Origin: Lineus longissimus
Lineage: Eukaryota; Nemertea; Pilidiophora; Heteronemertea; Lineidae
Direction: 5' to 3'
Assembly (NCBI RefSeq): GCF_910592395.1
Contig: NC_088320.1
Span: forward strand, 16,738,501 to 16,802,500
DNA length: 64,000 nucleotides
Shown: one piece after another, positions 1-12,166 of the stretch
How the letters are laid out: every line of letters begins with the position of its first letter
Position numbering within the stretch: position 1 is the stretch's first letter
Position numbers and translations under genes: made by a program
Notes under the pieces: generated by a model
Databases searched by the model: none
The model's input: only the letters and a program-made list of their open reading frames with translations
Told to the model about the DNA's origin: nothing

Positions 1-195
1 TGAAACCAACTTTGTAAGATTCCTACATGTACACCAGGGATTTCAAGTTTGAAATGATCTGCAGGCCTTCCTGCTTGTGTCTGTAATGGTTAAAATATTT
101 CACCCTTGATTTCATATTCTTGCAGTGAGTCATGTGAACAGTGAAGGGATGTGCGCGCGAACTCTCAAGTACCTGAACGCAGTCCTCCTGGGAAA
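1..195. other. Unique sequence, no gene recognised
   Basis: Non-repetitive sequence upstream of the candidate start at 196. A pyrimidine-rich stretch ending in TTGCAG at 125 resembles a splice acceptor, but the frame used downstream meets a TGA at 142-144. If that acceptor is real, the following bases would be 5' untranslated or in another frame. Nothing else is seen. Confidence 0.4.
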
Positions 196-698
196 ATGGA
201 TCCTGAACTGATGTTATCCCAAATGACAAACCTGTTCCTTATCACGCCAAATCAGGGATCGTATCTGGCTGATTGTTGTTACTTCATCATTCACGATCTA
301 AAGGATAAGATTAAGATGCAGCGTCACTTCCGTGTGTGTACAGCCCCGACAACTTGGTTCATGGAATGCATCACTGAGTTTCAACTGCTTGATCTACCAG
401 AAGGTAACGCAGACTGAACTTGTGAGCTGCACCATCGCAGACATCATATTGGATTGATGTTTGTGATATATAACATGTACAATAGTCATTTTCTAACAAA
501 TTATATTCTACACTCTAAAAGTATGTATTGTTTCACTCACTACCAATATCATTTTTCCTGCACGTCATTTTGTTTTTGTTTTATTTTATTCCTGTATGTC
601 CAGTCCCAGTCACAATTGACATACCTGTTGCTCTGCGTAAGCTGTGCTCAAACTCTGACCTGGTGCAGCTTAAACACGTGTTGTGTGCATACCGCTGA
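196..698 (+). CDS. Two-exon host gene or gene 3' end, product not recognised
   Basis: Exon 196-403, intron 404-603 and terminal exon 604-698 are read from sequence signals. The first exon stays open from ATG 196, which has A at -3 and G at +4. It ends at a good donor (GAAG followed by GTAACG). The second exon follows a T-rich tract ending in TGTCCAG, and a branch-like TTCTAAC lies in the intron. Splicing joins the exons in phase 1 (G403 plus TC604-605) exactly in the open frame of the second exon, which ends at TGA 696-698. The product would be about 100 residues, with PNQGSYLADCCYFIIHDLKD in the first exon and PVALRKLCSNSDLVQLKHVL in the second. I do not recognise the family. There is no signal peptide or clear membrane segment, and no AATAAA within about 260 bp. 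It could be the last two exons of a longer gene. The frame-matched splice is the main reason to believe it. Confidence 0.45.
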
Positions 699-962
699 CA
701 TGTCAAAAGCAGACCTTGCTGTACTAACAGGAAGAACATTCCAATGGCTCAATTGTTTGTTGTATTCGGTGGACGTGGACAAGTGCAGATTTTAATGCCG
801 CCCATATAGCCAATTGAAAGACATACCCAATTTGCACTGAAATACCCTGCATAACAAAAGAATATGATGCATCGAGTCAACTTGCGGGAGGTATAGCTTG
901 AGTTGCTTCTACACCATTGTACCTGTTCAGCCTGAATATACACTTTGAACATAGTCGTTTTC
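699..962. other. Unique sequence between gene and satellite
   Basis: No coding region, RNA gene or polyadenylation signal is recognised. It ends where the first diverged 70-bp satellite monomer begins. Confidence 0.4.
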
Positions 963-3900
963 CTTTGAAGCAACCTGAATAGGGAGCTCCACATCAAGAA
1001 CATTTCAGCATTTAAAGACAACAACCTACTGTCTTTGAGACACCTTGAATAGCTAGCTCCTCATCCAGTAAATCTCACCCTTTGAAGAGGACAACCTATT
1101 GTTTTTGAGACGCCTTGAATAGCTAGCTCCTCATCCAGTACATTTCATTCTTTCATGAGAACAACCTACTGTCTTTGAGACACCTTAAATAGCTAGCTCC
1201 TCATCCAGTACATCTCGCCCTTTGAAGAGAACATCCTACTGTCTTTGATACACCTTGAATAGCAAGCTCTTCATTCAGTACATCTCATCCTTTGAAGAGG
1301 ACAACCTATTGTTTTTGAGACGCCTTGAATAGCTAACTCCTCATCCAGTACATTTCATTCTTTCATGAGAACATCCTACTGTCTTTGATACACCTTAAAT
1401 AGCTAGCTCCTCATCCAGTACATCTCACCCTTTGAAGAGAACATCCTACTGTCTTTAAGACACCATGAATAGCTAGCTCCTCATCCAGCATATCTCATCC
1501 TTTGAAGAGAACAACCTACTGTCTTTGAGACACCATGAATAGCTAGCTCCTCCTCCAGTACATCTCACCCTTTGAAGAGAACAACCTATTGTCTTTGAGA
1601 CACCTTGAATAGCTAGCTCCTCATCCAGTACATCTCACCTTTTGAAGAGAACAACCTACTGTCTTTGAGACACCTTGAATAGCTAGCTCCTCATCCAGCA
1701 TATCTCAGCCTTTGAAGAGAACAACCTATTGTCTTTGATACACCTTGAATAGCTAGCTCCTTATCCAGTACACCTCACCCTTTGAAGAGAACATCCTACT
1801 GTCTTTGATACACCGAATAGCAAGCTCCTCATCCAGTACATCTCACCCTTTGAAGAGGACATCCTACTGTCTTTGAGACACCTTGAATAGCTAGCTCCTC
1901 ATCCAGTACATCTCACCCTTTGAAGAGAACATCCTACTGTCTTTGAGACACCTTGAATAGCTAGCTCCTCATCCAGTACATCTCACCCTTTGAAGAGAAC
2001 AACCTACTGTCTTTGAGACACCTTGAATAGCTAGCTCCTCATCCAGTACATCTCGCCCTTTGAAGAGAACATCCTACTGTCTTTGAGACACCTTGAATAG
2101 CTAGCTCCTCATCCAGTACATCTCACCTTTTGAAGAGAACATCCTACTGTCTTTGAGACACCTTGAATAGCTAGCTCCTCATCCAGTACATCTCACCCTT
2201 TGAAGAGAACAACCTACTGTCTTTGATACACCTTGAATAGCTAGCTCCTCATCCAGTACATCTCGCCCTTTGAAGAGAACATCCTACTGTCTTTGTGACA
2301 CCTTGAATAGCTAGCTCCTCATCCAGCATATCTCACCCTTTGAAGAGAACATCCTACTGTCTTTGAGACACCTTGAATAGCTAGCTCCTCATCCAGCATA
2401 TCTCACCCTTTGAAGAGAACAACCTATTGTCTTTGAGACACCATGAATAGCTAGCTCCTCATCCAGTACATCTCACCCTTTGAAGAGAACATCCTACTGT
2501 CTTTGAGACACCTTGAATAGCTAGCTCCTCATCCAGCATATCTCAGCCTTTGAAGAGAACAACCTATTGTCTTTGAGACACCGTGAATAGCTAGCTCCTC
2601 ATCCAGTACATCTCACCCTTTGAAGAGAACATCCTACTGTCTTTGAGACACCTTGAATAGCTAGCTCCTCATCCAGCATATCTCACCCTTTGAAGAGAAC
2701 AACCTATTGTCTTTGATACACCTTGAATAGCTAGCTCCTCATCCAGCACATCTCACCCTTTGAAGAGAACAACCTACTGTCTTTGAGACACCTTGAATAG
2801 CAAGCTCCTCATCCAGTACATCTCACCCTTTGAAGAGGACACCCTACTGTCTTTGAGACACCTTGAATAGCTAGCTCCTCATCCAGTACATCTCACCTTT
2901 TGAAGAGAACATCCTACTGTCTTTGAGACACCTTGAATAGCTAGCTCCTCATCCAGTACATCTCACCCTTTGAAGAGAACATCCTACTGTCTTTGAGACA
3001 CCTTGAATAGCTAGCTCCTCATTCAGCATATCTCAGCCTTTGAAGAGAACAACCTATTGTCTTTGAGACACCATGAATAGCTAGCTCCTCATCCAGTACA
3101 TCTCACCCTTTGAAGAGAACATCCTACTGTCTTTGAGACACCTTGAATAGCTAGCTCCTCATCCAGCATATCTCTGCCTTTGAAGAGAACAACCTATTGT
3201 CTTTGAGACACCATGAATAGCTAGCTCCTCATCCAGTACATCTCACCCTTTGAAGAGAACATCCTACTGTCTTTGAGACACCTTGAATAGCTAGCTCCTC
3301 ATCCAGCATATCTCAGCCTTTGAAGAGAACAACTTATTGTCTTTGATACACCTTGAATAGCTAGCTCCTCATCCAGCATATCTCAGCCTTTGAAGAGAAC
3401 ATCCTACTGTCTTTGAGACACCTTGAATAGCAAGATCCTCATCCAGTACATCTCACCCTTTGAAGAGAACATCCTACTGTCTTTGAGACACCCTGAATAG
3501 CTAGCTCCTCATCCAGTATATCTCACCCTTTGAAGAGAACATCCTACTGTCTTTGAGACACCTTGAATAGCAAGATCCTCATCCAGCATATCTCACCCTT
3601 TCAAGAGAACAACCTATTGTCTTTGAGACACCTTGAACAGCAAGATCCTCATCAAGTACATCTCACCCTTTGAAGAGAACATCCTACTGTCTTTGAGACA
3701 CCTTGAATAGCTATCTCCTCATCCAGCATATCACACCCTTTGAAGAGAACAACCTACTATCTTTGAGACACCTTTAATAGCTAGCTCCTCATCCAGCATA
3801 TCTCACCCTTTGAAGAGAACATCCTACTGTCTTTGAGACACCTTGAATAGCTAGCTCCTCATCCAGTACATCTCACCCTTTGAAGAGAACAACCTACTGT

Positions 3901-6510
3901 CTTTAAGACACCATGAATAGCTAGCTCCTCATCCAGCATATCTCACCCTTTGAAGAGAACAACCTACTGTCTTTGAGACACCTTGAATAGCAAGCTCCTC
4001 ATCCAGTACATCTCACCCTTTGAAGAGAACATCCTACTGTCTTTGAGACACGTTGAATAGCTAACTCCTCATCCAGCATATCTCACCCTTTGAAGAGAAC
4101 AACCTATTGTCTTTGAGACACCTTGAATAGCAATCTCCTCATCAAGTACATCTCACCCTTTGAAGAGAACAACCTACTGTCTTTGAGACACCTTGAATAG
4201 CAAGATCCTCATCCAGTACATCTCACCCTTTGAAGAGAACAACCTATTGTCTTTGATACACCTTGAATAGCTAGCTCCTCATCCAGCATATCTCACCCTT
4301 TGAAGAGAACATCCTACTGTCTTTGAGACACCTTGAATAGCTAGCTCCTCATCCAACATATCTCACCCTTTGAAGAGAACAACCTATTGTCTTTGAGACA
4401 CCTTGAATAGCAAGCTCCTCATCCAGTACATCTCACCCTTTGAAGAGAACATCCTACTGTCTTTGAGACACCTTGAATAGCTAGCTCCTCATCCAGCATA
4501 TCTCACCCTTTGAAGAGGACAACCTATTGTCTTTGAGACACCTTGAATAGCAAGCTCCTCATCCAGTACATCTCACCCTTTGAAGAGAAGATCCTACTGT
4601 CTTTGATACACCTTGAATAGCTAGCTCCTCATCCAGCATATCTCACCCTTTGAAGAGAACATCCTACTGTCTTTGAGACACCTTGAATAGCTAGCTCCTC
4701 ATCCAGCATATCTCACCTTTTGAAGAGAACATCCTACTGTCTTTGAGACACCTTGAATAGCTAGCTCCTCATCCAGTACATCTCACCCTTTGAAGAGAAC
4801 ATCCTACTGTCTTTGAGACACCATGAATAGCAAGCTCCTCATCCAGCATATCTCAGCCTTTGAAGAGAACATCCTACTCTCTTTGAGACACCATGAATAG
4901 CTAGCTCCTCATCCAGCATATCTCACCCTTTGAAGAGAACAACCTATTGTCTTTGAGACACCTTGAATAGCAAGATCCTCATCCAGCACATCTCACCCTT
5001 TGAAGAGAACAACCTACTGTCTTTGAGACACCTTGAATAGCTAGCTCCTCATCCAGCATATCTCAGCCTTTGAAGAGAACAACCTATTGTCTTTGAGACA
5101 CCATGAATAGCTAGCTCCTCATCCAGTATATCTCACCCTTTGAAGAGAACATCCTACTGTCTTTGAGACACCTTGAATAGCTAGCTCCTCATCCAGCATA
5201 TCTCAGCCTTTGAAGAGAACAACCTATTGTCTTTGAGACACCATGAATAGCTAGCTCCTCATCCAGTACATCTCACCCTTTGAAGAGAACATCCTACTGT
5301 CTTTGAGACACCTTGAATAGCTAGCTCCTCATCCAGCATATCTCACCCTTTGAAGAGAACAACCTATTGTCTTTGATACACCTTGAATAGCTAGCTCCTC
5401 ATCCAGCATATCTCACCCTTTGAAGAGAACAACCTACTGTCTTTGAGACACCTTGAATAGCAAGCTCCTCATCCAGTACATCTCACCCTTTGAAGAGAAC
5501 ATCCTACTGTCTTTGAGACACCTTGAATAGCTAGCTCCTCATCCAGCATATCTCAGCCTTTGAAGAGAACAACCTATTGTCTTTGAGACACCTTGAATAG
5601 CAAGATCCTCATCCAGTACATCTCACCCTTTGAAGAGAACATCCTACTGTCTTTGAGACACCATGAATAGCTAGCTCCTCATCCAGCATATCTCACCCTT
5701 TGAAGAAAAAATCCTACTGTCTTTGAGACACCATGAATAGCTAGCTCCTCATCCAGCATATCTCACCCTTTGAAGAGAACAACCTATTGTCTTTGAGACA
5801 CCTTGAATAGCAAGATCCTCATCCAGCACATCTCACCCTTTGAAGAGAACAACCTACTGTCTTTGATACACCGAATAGCAAGCTCCTCATCCAGTACATC
5901 TCACCCATTGAAGAGGACATCCTACTGTCTTTGAGACACCTTGAATAGCTAGCTCCTCATCCAGCATATCTCAGCCTTTGAAGAGAACAACCTATTGTCT
6001 TTGAGACACCTTGAATAGCAAGGTCCTCATCCAGTACATCTCACCCTTTGAAGAGAACAACCTACTGTCTTTGAGACACCATGAATAGCTAGCTCCTCAT
6101 CCAGCATATCTCAGCCTTTGAAGAGAACATCCCACTGTCTTTGAGACACCATGAATAGCTAGCTCCTCATCCAGCATATCTCACCCTTTGAAGAGAACAA
6201 CCTATTGTCTTTGAGACACCTTGAATAGCAAGATCCTCATCCAGCACATCTCACCCTTTGAAGAGAACAACCTACTGTCTTTGATACACCGAATAGCAAG
6301 CTCCTCATCCAGTACATCTCACCCTTTGAAGAGGACATCCTACTGTCTTTGAGACACCTTGAATAGCTAGCTCCTCATCCAGTACATCTCACCTTTTGAA
6401 GAGAACATCCTACTGTCTTTGAGACACCTTGAATAGCTAGCTCCTCATCCAGTACATCTCACCCTTTGAAGAGAACATCCTACTGTCTTTGAGACACCTT
6501 GAATAGCTAG
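963..6510 (+). repeat. 70-bp satellite array, forward orientation
   Basis: About 79 head-to-tail monomers of 70 bp, shown by landmarks such as TGAAGAGAAC recurring every 70 bases (for example 1921 and 1991). Each monomer carries CTTTGAGACACC, GAATAGCTAGCTCCTCATCC and CTCACCCTTTGAAGAG in that order. Common variants are TAGCAAG for TAGCTAG, AACCTATTGT for ATCCTACTGT and CAGCATATCTC for CAGTACATCTC. Shortened units with CACCGAATAG lie near 1812, 5870 and 6288. The first monomers (963-1400) are the most diverged, as expected of an array edge next to unique DNA. The unit has stops in all useful frames, so no protein is implied. It is the same family as 21093-58706, on the opposite strand. Confidence 0.97.
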
Positions 6511-6693
6511 TGTTGTGTATTTAGTTGAGACGGTTTTTATGTGTAACGACAACAACGAGCAATGGCGAGATATGAGAGCACGTGCGATGAATTTGTATTT
6601 TAGAATCCTTAATAAATATACAGTCCCTACAGAACACAGCCGAATGTCGCCCTGTATTTCCCACTTACTCCAAACTTAAGTAGCTACAGAACA
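6511..6693 (+). repeat. 5' LTR, BEL/Pao copy 1 (183 bp)
   Basis: Starts TGTTGTG and ends CAGAACA, so it has TGTT/AACA termini. An AATAAA at 6611-6616 can serve as the polyadenylation signal. A T run of five (GACGGTTTTTATG) makes it 183 bp, against 181 in copy 2 and 182 in copy 3. The start is fixed by the sharp switch from satellite to LTR after GAATAGCTAG. Confidence 0.95.
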
Positions 6694-8298
6694 TTATGGT
6701 CTCTCCGACCGGATCAGGACAGTCGCCAATCGATCCGATGTGCCGGCGCGGCAGTGGCAGTGATCGCAGTGATGCACTATTGATGCACTAAGCATATACA
6801 GGCATCCAATGCACGTGGTTGCAAAATGTTGTCTTTCATGCACTCCGGAGTTGTGCGGTGTGCAGTCGAGTAGTACGGTGGAGCTGAGGTGGGACACTGT
6901 GATCAACAGTACTCAATACAAATGAGTAATTTGACATTGTGAGAGTTGTGCATCCGAAAAAACGAATTTTGAGTTGAGCCTTGACAGAGGTGCAGGGTGT
7001 GACTTTCTCTTCTGTCTTTCGAGGATTCACCCAACCCATGCAATGACAATTCGTGCATGGCCTGAGCAGAGTGAGTCGGACTGTCTTTAGCGTGTAGTTT
7101 GTGGAAAACCCGAGTTCCTGAGTTCCACGTGCACATGCTTTTCGAGCATCCGTTAGTTGTCGTACATTGCTGAGCAGCTCCCAGCACAGATGCATCATCT
7201 ATGAGGACCAGGAATCTTGACGACTACATGAGTGAGAATCGTCGCTGTTCCAGACATCGCCGAGTTATGCAGATACGTCTTGTCGCTGAGTTAAGACTGA
7301 GTTGTGGAGGACATCTGCGTGTACTTTGACTAAATTCGTATCTGAGTGTTTTCTAGCTTTCCCCTAGAATTATGAGTTTATGCTTTGACTAAAAGATGTC
7401 AAACTTACTGCAGTGTGTATGAGTTCAACCACGTATGAATCCAAAAAGGTGATTCTTTCTTACCCTGAGTTTTAAGTCTTTGACTTCTTGTTTCACTTTC
7501 AGTATAAGTGTCCTGTCTTACCATGTGTTAAATTTATGCCAAATACTGAGTTTGCATTTTACAGAGGTATTACTGTTAGTGTATGTTTGGTAATCTTTAA
7601 CAGGTAACGGTTTGATAAATCTAAAAGTAAGGATTTAGTCAGCCTAATCTGAGTTGAGTGTGAGCCATCAGAGTTTCTTTCAGTGAGTGTCAAGAGTATA
7701 AGTGCCACGTTGTGTTTATTGGTATTTACTGAATCTGGCATCTGCCATGTTGAGGCATACATGATACAGGTATTCAATTTTAATATGGATTACATGTAGA
7801 TTAGAGTTGCATTTTATTTAAAACGGTTACCGGTAGTGATTCTCAAGAGTGTTTGAGTTACAGTTTGGTCTTACTACATTTGTATTTCATAGAATAATCA
7901 TAGTAAATACTGTGACTAATTATTGACCTTAAGATAAAGTGACGCTGTCACAATACTTAAGAGGTGACCATGTTTGTATAGTGTTGAGTTATCGTGTGTT
8001 TATACATTGTACTTTTATAGTCAAAGTGTTTATATGAGTCTTGAGATTGCCATTCAGTTCAAATCTCAGTGGTTTTCATGAGTAGATAGTGATTTTGGTG
8101 CAATATGCAATGGTCTTTTTATGGTAATTACTACAAGGTTTATCATTCCTCGGTATACCAATTTATTATAAGTCTCAAAGTTTTACCAGGTCACAAATAG
8201 TGAGGGTTAAGTTCTCAAGTGGGTTACGTAACGTAATAATTGTTTTTAAAAATTATCAATACTGCTTCATCTGTCCTAAAATCACTGACATACATGTA
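6694..8298 (+). other. Long 5' leader of BEL/Pao copy 1
   Basis: About 1.6 kb separate the LTR from the polyprotein ATG. A primer-binding-site candidate starts three bases after the LTR with TGGTCTCTCCGACC (6697 on); I cannot assign the tRNA. The stretch holds eleven copies of TGAGTT on the sense strand, and a start-stop ATGTAA at 8294-8299 whose last A is the first base of the polyprotein ATG. Small minus-strand frames of up to 120 codons exist here, but a 2-base difference in copy 2 shifts them, so they are not conserved genes. Confidence 0.8.
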
Positions 8299-10635
8299 AT
8301 GGCGACTACTAAGGGTAAAAGTGTGGCTGCTGAGCCAGCAACGCTTGAATTCCTATTGGAAAGGAGGCGCATCAATCGGCAGAGATACACCAAGTTGGAG
8401 AAATCCTTGTTCCGATATTATGATGATGTTCTTCCAGCATTAGACGATGATGACCGTTCACCCGAGAATGAGATTAAAGTGAGGGCAGCCATGTCTGCCA
8501 GAGAACAGTTGAAGTCAGCCTACATGGACTTGCAAGATACTCAAGACCAAGTGGATTATCACAGAGATAACGAGGAGAGGCTGAACGCTATGTCTGACGA
8601 CCAGAGGAGAAGAGAAGATAAAGATGAGCAAGACTATAGAGAGAGGTACTTCAACTGTGATGCCAAGATCCAGAGGTTGGAGAAAGACTGGTTCAGGCCA
8701 ACAAAGGAGAGGAGTGAGAGTGAAGGCAAAGGATCCCATCATAGTAGCCAGAGCAACATTGAAGTGTTAACAAAGGGTTTAGCAGAGGTTTTTAAATCCA
8801 TGAACAATGGAATATCAGGAGAGCAGCTCACAACCATCTTGTCAACTTTGACCAAGAAGAAGAGAGAGCTACCCATACCAAAATTTAGCGGCGACCCGCA
8901 TTTCTTTGATCAATGGCGAGAGCTGTTAGAAGCGGAGTTGGCGAAGCCAGGTTATTCGGAGGTGGAAAAGACGCACTTTACCATTACATTACTAGAGGGC
9001 GAGTGTAGAAAGTTAGTAGCGGGTATGAAAGATCCTGATTACCAAGACATCCTCCAAGTTTTAGAAAGCAAGTATGGTGACGTGGAGAGTTGTGTGCAGA
9101 AGGCTGTAATCGAGATAGCCAACATGGAGGCACCGAGCTCCCTTGCACTAAAAGACATGGAGCCATTCTGCCATAAGCTTGTGTCAGCATGGAATTATAT
9201 TTTAAAGAAAACCGAGGCTCTATGTGAACTAGACGAAACAAGTTGGATTTTCACGGCATTGGTCAGGCCCAAAATTCCCAAAACACTGTTGCGAAAGTGG
9301 GATGGCGAAAAGCTGAAGGCAAAAACAAAGTCGACTTTGCCTCTGAAATTTCCCGACTTACTGGAAAGGCTACTCGAGGCCCTGCAAGTTACCCGAAGGA
9401 CGGAAATGGAGGGGGGAAAGCGACCAACCACAAGTAGTAGTACTTCACACTCACAGAAACCAGAGAAAAAACATACTAGTACTAGTTATGGCAAGCCAAG
9501 TGCATATGCATTGAATGTCAATGCTACAAGTAACCCTAAAGCTGGACAATCAAAACAGAAGACGCAGAGTCGAACTCACAAGTGCCCTGTATGCCAAGAA
9601 GCACATCTACTTTATCAGTGCCAGACCTTCAAAGCCATGAGTGTCAGTGATCGCATAGACAAGGTCAAGAGTTTAAAACTTTGTTTTAACTGCTTTGCTT
9701 CGCATTATGTCAAAGACTGTAATTCAAGACACTGTCAGAGATGTGGGAAGAAACATCATACCTTGATCCATTATGATCGTGAGCCAGAGCTACCGGAAGA
9801 AGAGCAAGTACAAGGTCTACGTCAAAAAACGGAATTTCCCAAGAGTGTAGGACTTGTCAAGGCCATTACAGGTCCAAAGGAGATATTGATGCAATCCACT
9901 CTAGCAAGAATCGAATCACGAGGAGCAATTTCAGTGGCGAGAATCTTATTTGATACAGGCAGCGGTGTATCATTCATAAGTAACAAGATGGCAAGAAAAC
10001 TGGACTTGCGAGGACCCAAGGTTGAGGCAGAATTTTCACTAGCCGGTGGTAACCAGATGAGATTGAAAACAGAGAGAGTTAAGTTTCATCTATCAAGCGC
10101 TATTCCTAATTGGAAAGGTGAGGAATTTGAGATAGAGGCCTACACAGTTGATCAGCCTAGCATGGACCTCAACTGCGTGAGAGTAGATTTGTCAAAGCTG
10201 CAACACTTACAGGGATTGCAGATAGCAGACACATACCCCCGTGAATCGGCTGAAATTGATGTTATGTTGGGGCTAGAGGATACCACAAACATCTTACTGC
10301 CTGTTAGAAAAACTGGACCACCAGGAATGCCAACTGCCACAAAGAGTCATTTTGGATGGGTACTTTCAGGTATCTGCCCAGTAGAGGAGCCAAACCAACG
10401 ACATGGAAGGATTGGTATGGTAAACACGTGTCATAGAGTTTCCTTGGAGAATGAAACTGACTTTGCAGCCAGACATTGGGACCTAGAACACTTGGGAATA
10501 TTACCTAATGAGGTCAAGCACCAAGCCACAGAATTGGAGACTGATGCATTGCAGCAGCATCTTGATAATACCAAACTCGTAGATGGTCATTACGTCACAG
10601 GTTTGATTCGCCATCCGGACTGGAAGGACAAGTCT
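8299..10635 (+). CDS. Gag-Pol polyprotein, BEL/Pao copy 1, partial (gap)
   Basis: The first 779 codons of the polyprotein described in full for copy 2 are open without breaks. They hold the charged N-terminal coiled-coil region (about 15-150), the DUF1759-type Gag region (about 190-370), three zinc knuckles (429-491) and the aspartic protease with DTG at 552-554. It stops at the gap before the reverse transcriptase. I chose ATG 8299 because all three copies share it. In copy 1 an in-frame extension reaches back to a GTG at 8200, but in copies 2 and 3 a one-base difference puts a TAA there, so the extension is not part of the protein. Changes against copy 2 include Val for Ala at 164, His for Pro at 427 and Asp for His at 618, all outside motif residues. 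The open frame that continues through the Ns into telomere repeat is an artefact. Confidence 0.93.
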
Positions 10636-10735
10636 NNNNNNNNNNNNNNNNNNNNNNNNNNNNNNNNNNNNNNNNNNNNNNNNNNNNNNNNNNNNNNNNN
10701 NNNNNNNNNNNNNNNNNNNNNNNNNNNNNNNNNNN
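10636..10735. other. Assembly gap of 100 N
   Basis: Exactly 100 Ns, the usual placeholder for a gap of unknown size. The left edge is inside BEL/Pao copy 1; the right edge is pure telomere repeat. Neither side gives evidence that the two contigs are neighbours. Confidence 0.99.
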
Positions 10736-12166
10736 CTAACCCTAACCCTAACCCTAACCCTAACCCTAACCCTAACCCTAACCCTAACCCTAACCCTAAC
10801 CCTAACCCTAACCCTAACCCTAACCCTAACCCTAACCCTAACCCTAACCCTAACCCTAACCCTAACCCTAACCCTAACCCTAACCCTAACCCTAACCCTA
10901 ACCCTAACCCTAACCCTAACCCTAACCCTAACCCTAACCCTAACCCTAACCCTAACCCTAACCCTAACCCTAACCCTAACCCTAAACCCTACCCTAACCC
11001 TAACCCTAACCCTAACCCTAACCCTAACCCTAACCCCTAACCCTAACCCTAACCCTAACCCTAACCCTAACCCTAACCCTAACCCTAACCCTAACCTAAC
11101 CCTAACCCTAACCCTAACCCCTAACCCTAACCCTAACCCTAACCCTACCCTAACCCTAACCCTAACCCTAACCCTAACCCTAACCCTAACCCTAACCCTA
11201 ACCCTAACCCTAACCCTAACCCTAACCCTAACCCTAACCCTAACCCTAACCCTAACCCTAACCCTAACCTAACCCTAACCCTAACCCTAACCCTAACCCT
11301 AACCCTAACCCTAACCCTAACCCTAACCCTAACCCTAACCCTAACCCTAACCCTAACCCTAACCCTAACCCTAACCCTAACCCTAACCCTAACCCTAACC
11401 CTAACCCTAACCCTAACCCTAACCCTAACCCTAACCCTAACCCTAACCCTAACCCTAACCCTAACCCTAACCCTAACCCTAACCCTAACCCTAACCCTAA
11501 CCCTAACCCTAACCCTAACCCTAACCCTAACCCTAACCCTAACCCTAACCCTAACCCTAACCCTAACCCTAACCCTAACCCTAACCCTAACCCTAACCCT
11601 AACCCTAACCCTAACCCTAACCCTAACCCTAACCCTAACCCTAACCCTAACCCTAACCCTAACCCTAACCCTAACCCTAACCCTAACCCTAACCCTAACC
11701 CTAACCCTAACCCTAACCCTAACCCTAACCCTAACCCTAACCCTAACCCTAACCCTAACCCTAACCCTAACCCTAACCCTAACCCTAACCCTAACCCTAA
11801 CCCTAACCCTAACCCTAACCCTAACCCTAACCCTAACCCTAACCCTAACCCTAACCCTAACCCTAACCCTAACCCTAACCCTAACCCTAACCCTAACCCT
11901 AACCCTAACCCTAACCCTAACCCTAACCCTAACCCTAACCCTAACCCTAACCCTAACCCTAACCCTAACCCTAACCCTAACCCTAACCCTAACCCTAACC
12001 CTAACCCTAACCCTAACCCTAACCCTAACCCTAACCCTAACCCTAACCCTAACCCTAACCCTAACCCTAACCCTAACCCTAACCCTAACCCTAACCCTAA
12101 CCCTAACCCTAACCCTAACCCTAACCCTAACCCTAACCCTAACCCTAACCCTAACCCTAGCCCTAA
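10736..12166 (-). repeat. Telomere repeat (CCCTAA)n / (TTAGGG)n
   Basis: About 1.43 kb of CCCTAA on the + strand, so the G-strand TTAGGG runs leftwards and a chromosome end would be at the left, at the gap. Irregular units occur only in the outer part (near 10983, 11033, 11095, 11119, 11146 and 11268). From about 11275 inwards the repeat is perfect until CCCTAGCCCTAA near 12157, just before the 15-bp array. TTAGGG is the common animal telomere unit. Confidence 0.97.

Larger units (their letters stand above)
6511..10635 (+). mobile_element. BEL/Pao LTR retrotransposon copy 1, cut by assembly gap
   Basis: The 5' LTR, the leader and the first 779 codons of the polyprotein are present. The copy stops at the start of the N gap, so its 3' part and 3' LTR are not seen. 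It lies directly in the satellite, and the five bases before the LTR (GCTAG, 6506-6510) would be its target duplication. It aligns with copy 2 through the coding region with no net insertion or deletion and roughly ten base differences. The contig break inside a near-identical multi-copy repeat suggests an assembly stop rather than a biological truncation. Confidence 0.95.

Noticed and set aside
454-795. 113-codon plus-strand frame
   Set aside because: Begins inside the proposed intron, is in a different frame from the well-supported second exon, and has a biased composition.
963-6510. Regular spacing that could look like a CRISPR array
   Set aside because: The whole 70-bp unit is repeated with no unique spacers, next to eukaryotic telomere and LTR elements.
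6836-7198. Minus-strand frames of 70-120 codons in the retrotransposon leader (also near 39969 and 59031)
   Set aside because: A 2-base difference in copy 2 changes the frame, there are no family motifs, and they lie antisense to the leader. Not conserved as protein.
8200-8298. 33-codon in-frame extension upstream of the copy 1 polyprotein
   Set aside because: It starts with GTG, and in copies 2 and 3 a one-base difference places TAA in this frame. The shared ATG is the better start.
10636-11040. Open frame continuing from the polyprotein through Ns into Asn-Pro repeats
   Set aside because: Artefact of reading through the gap into telomere repeat.
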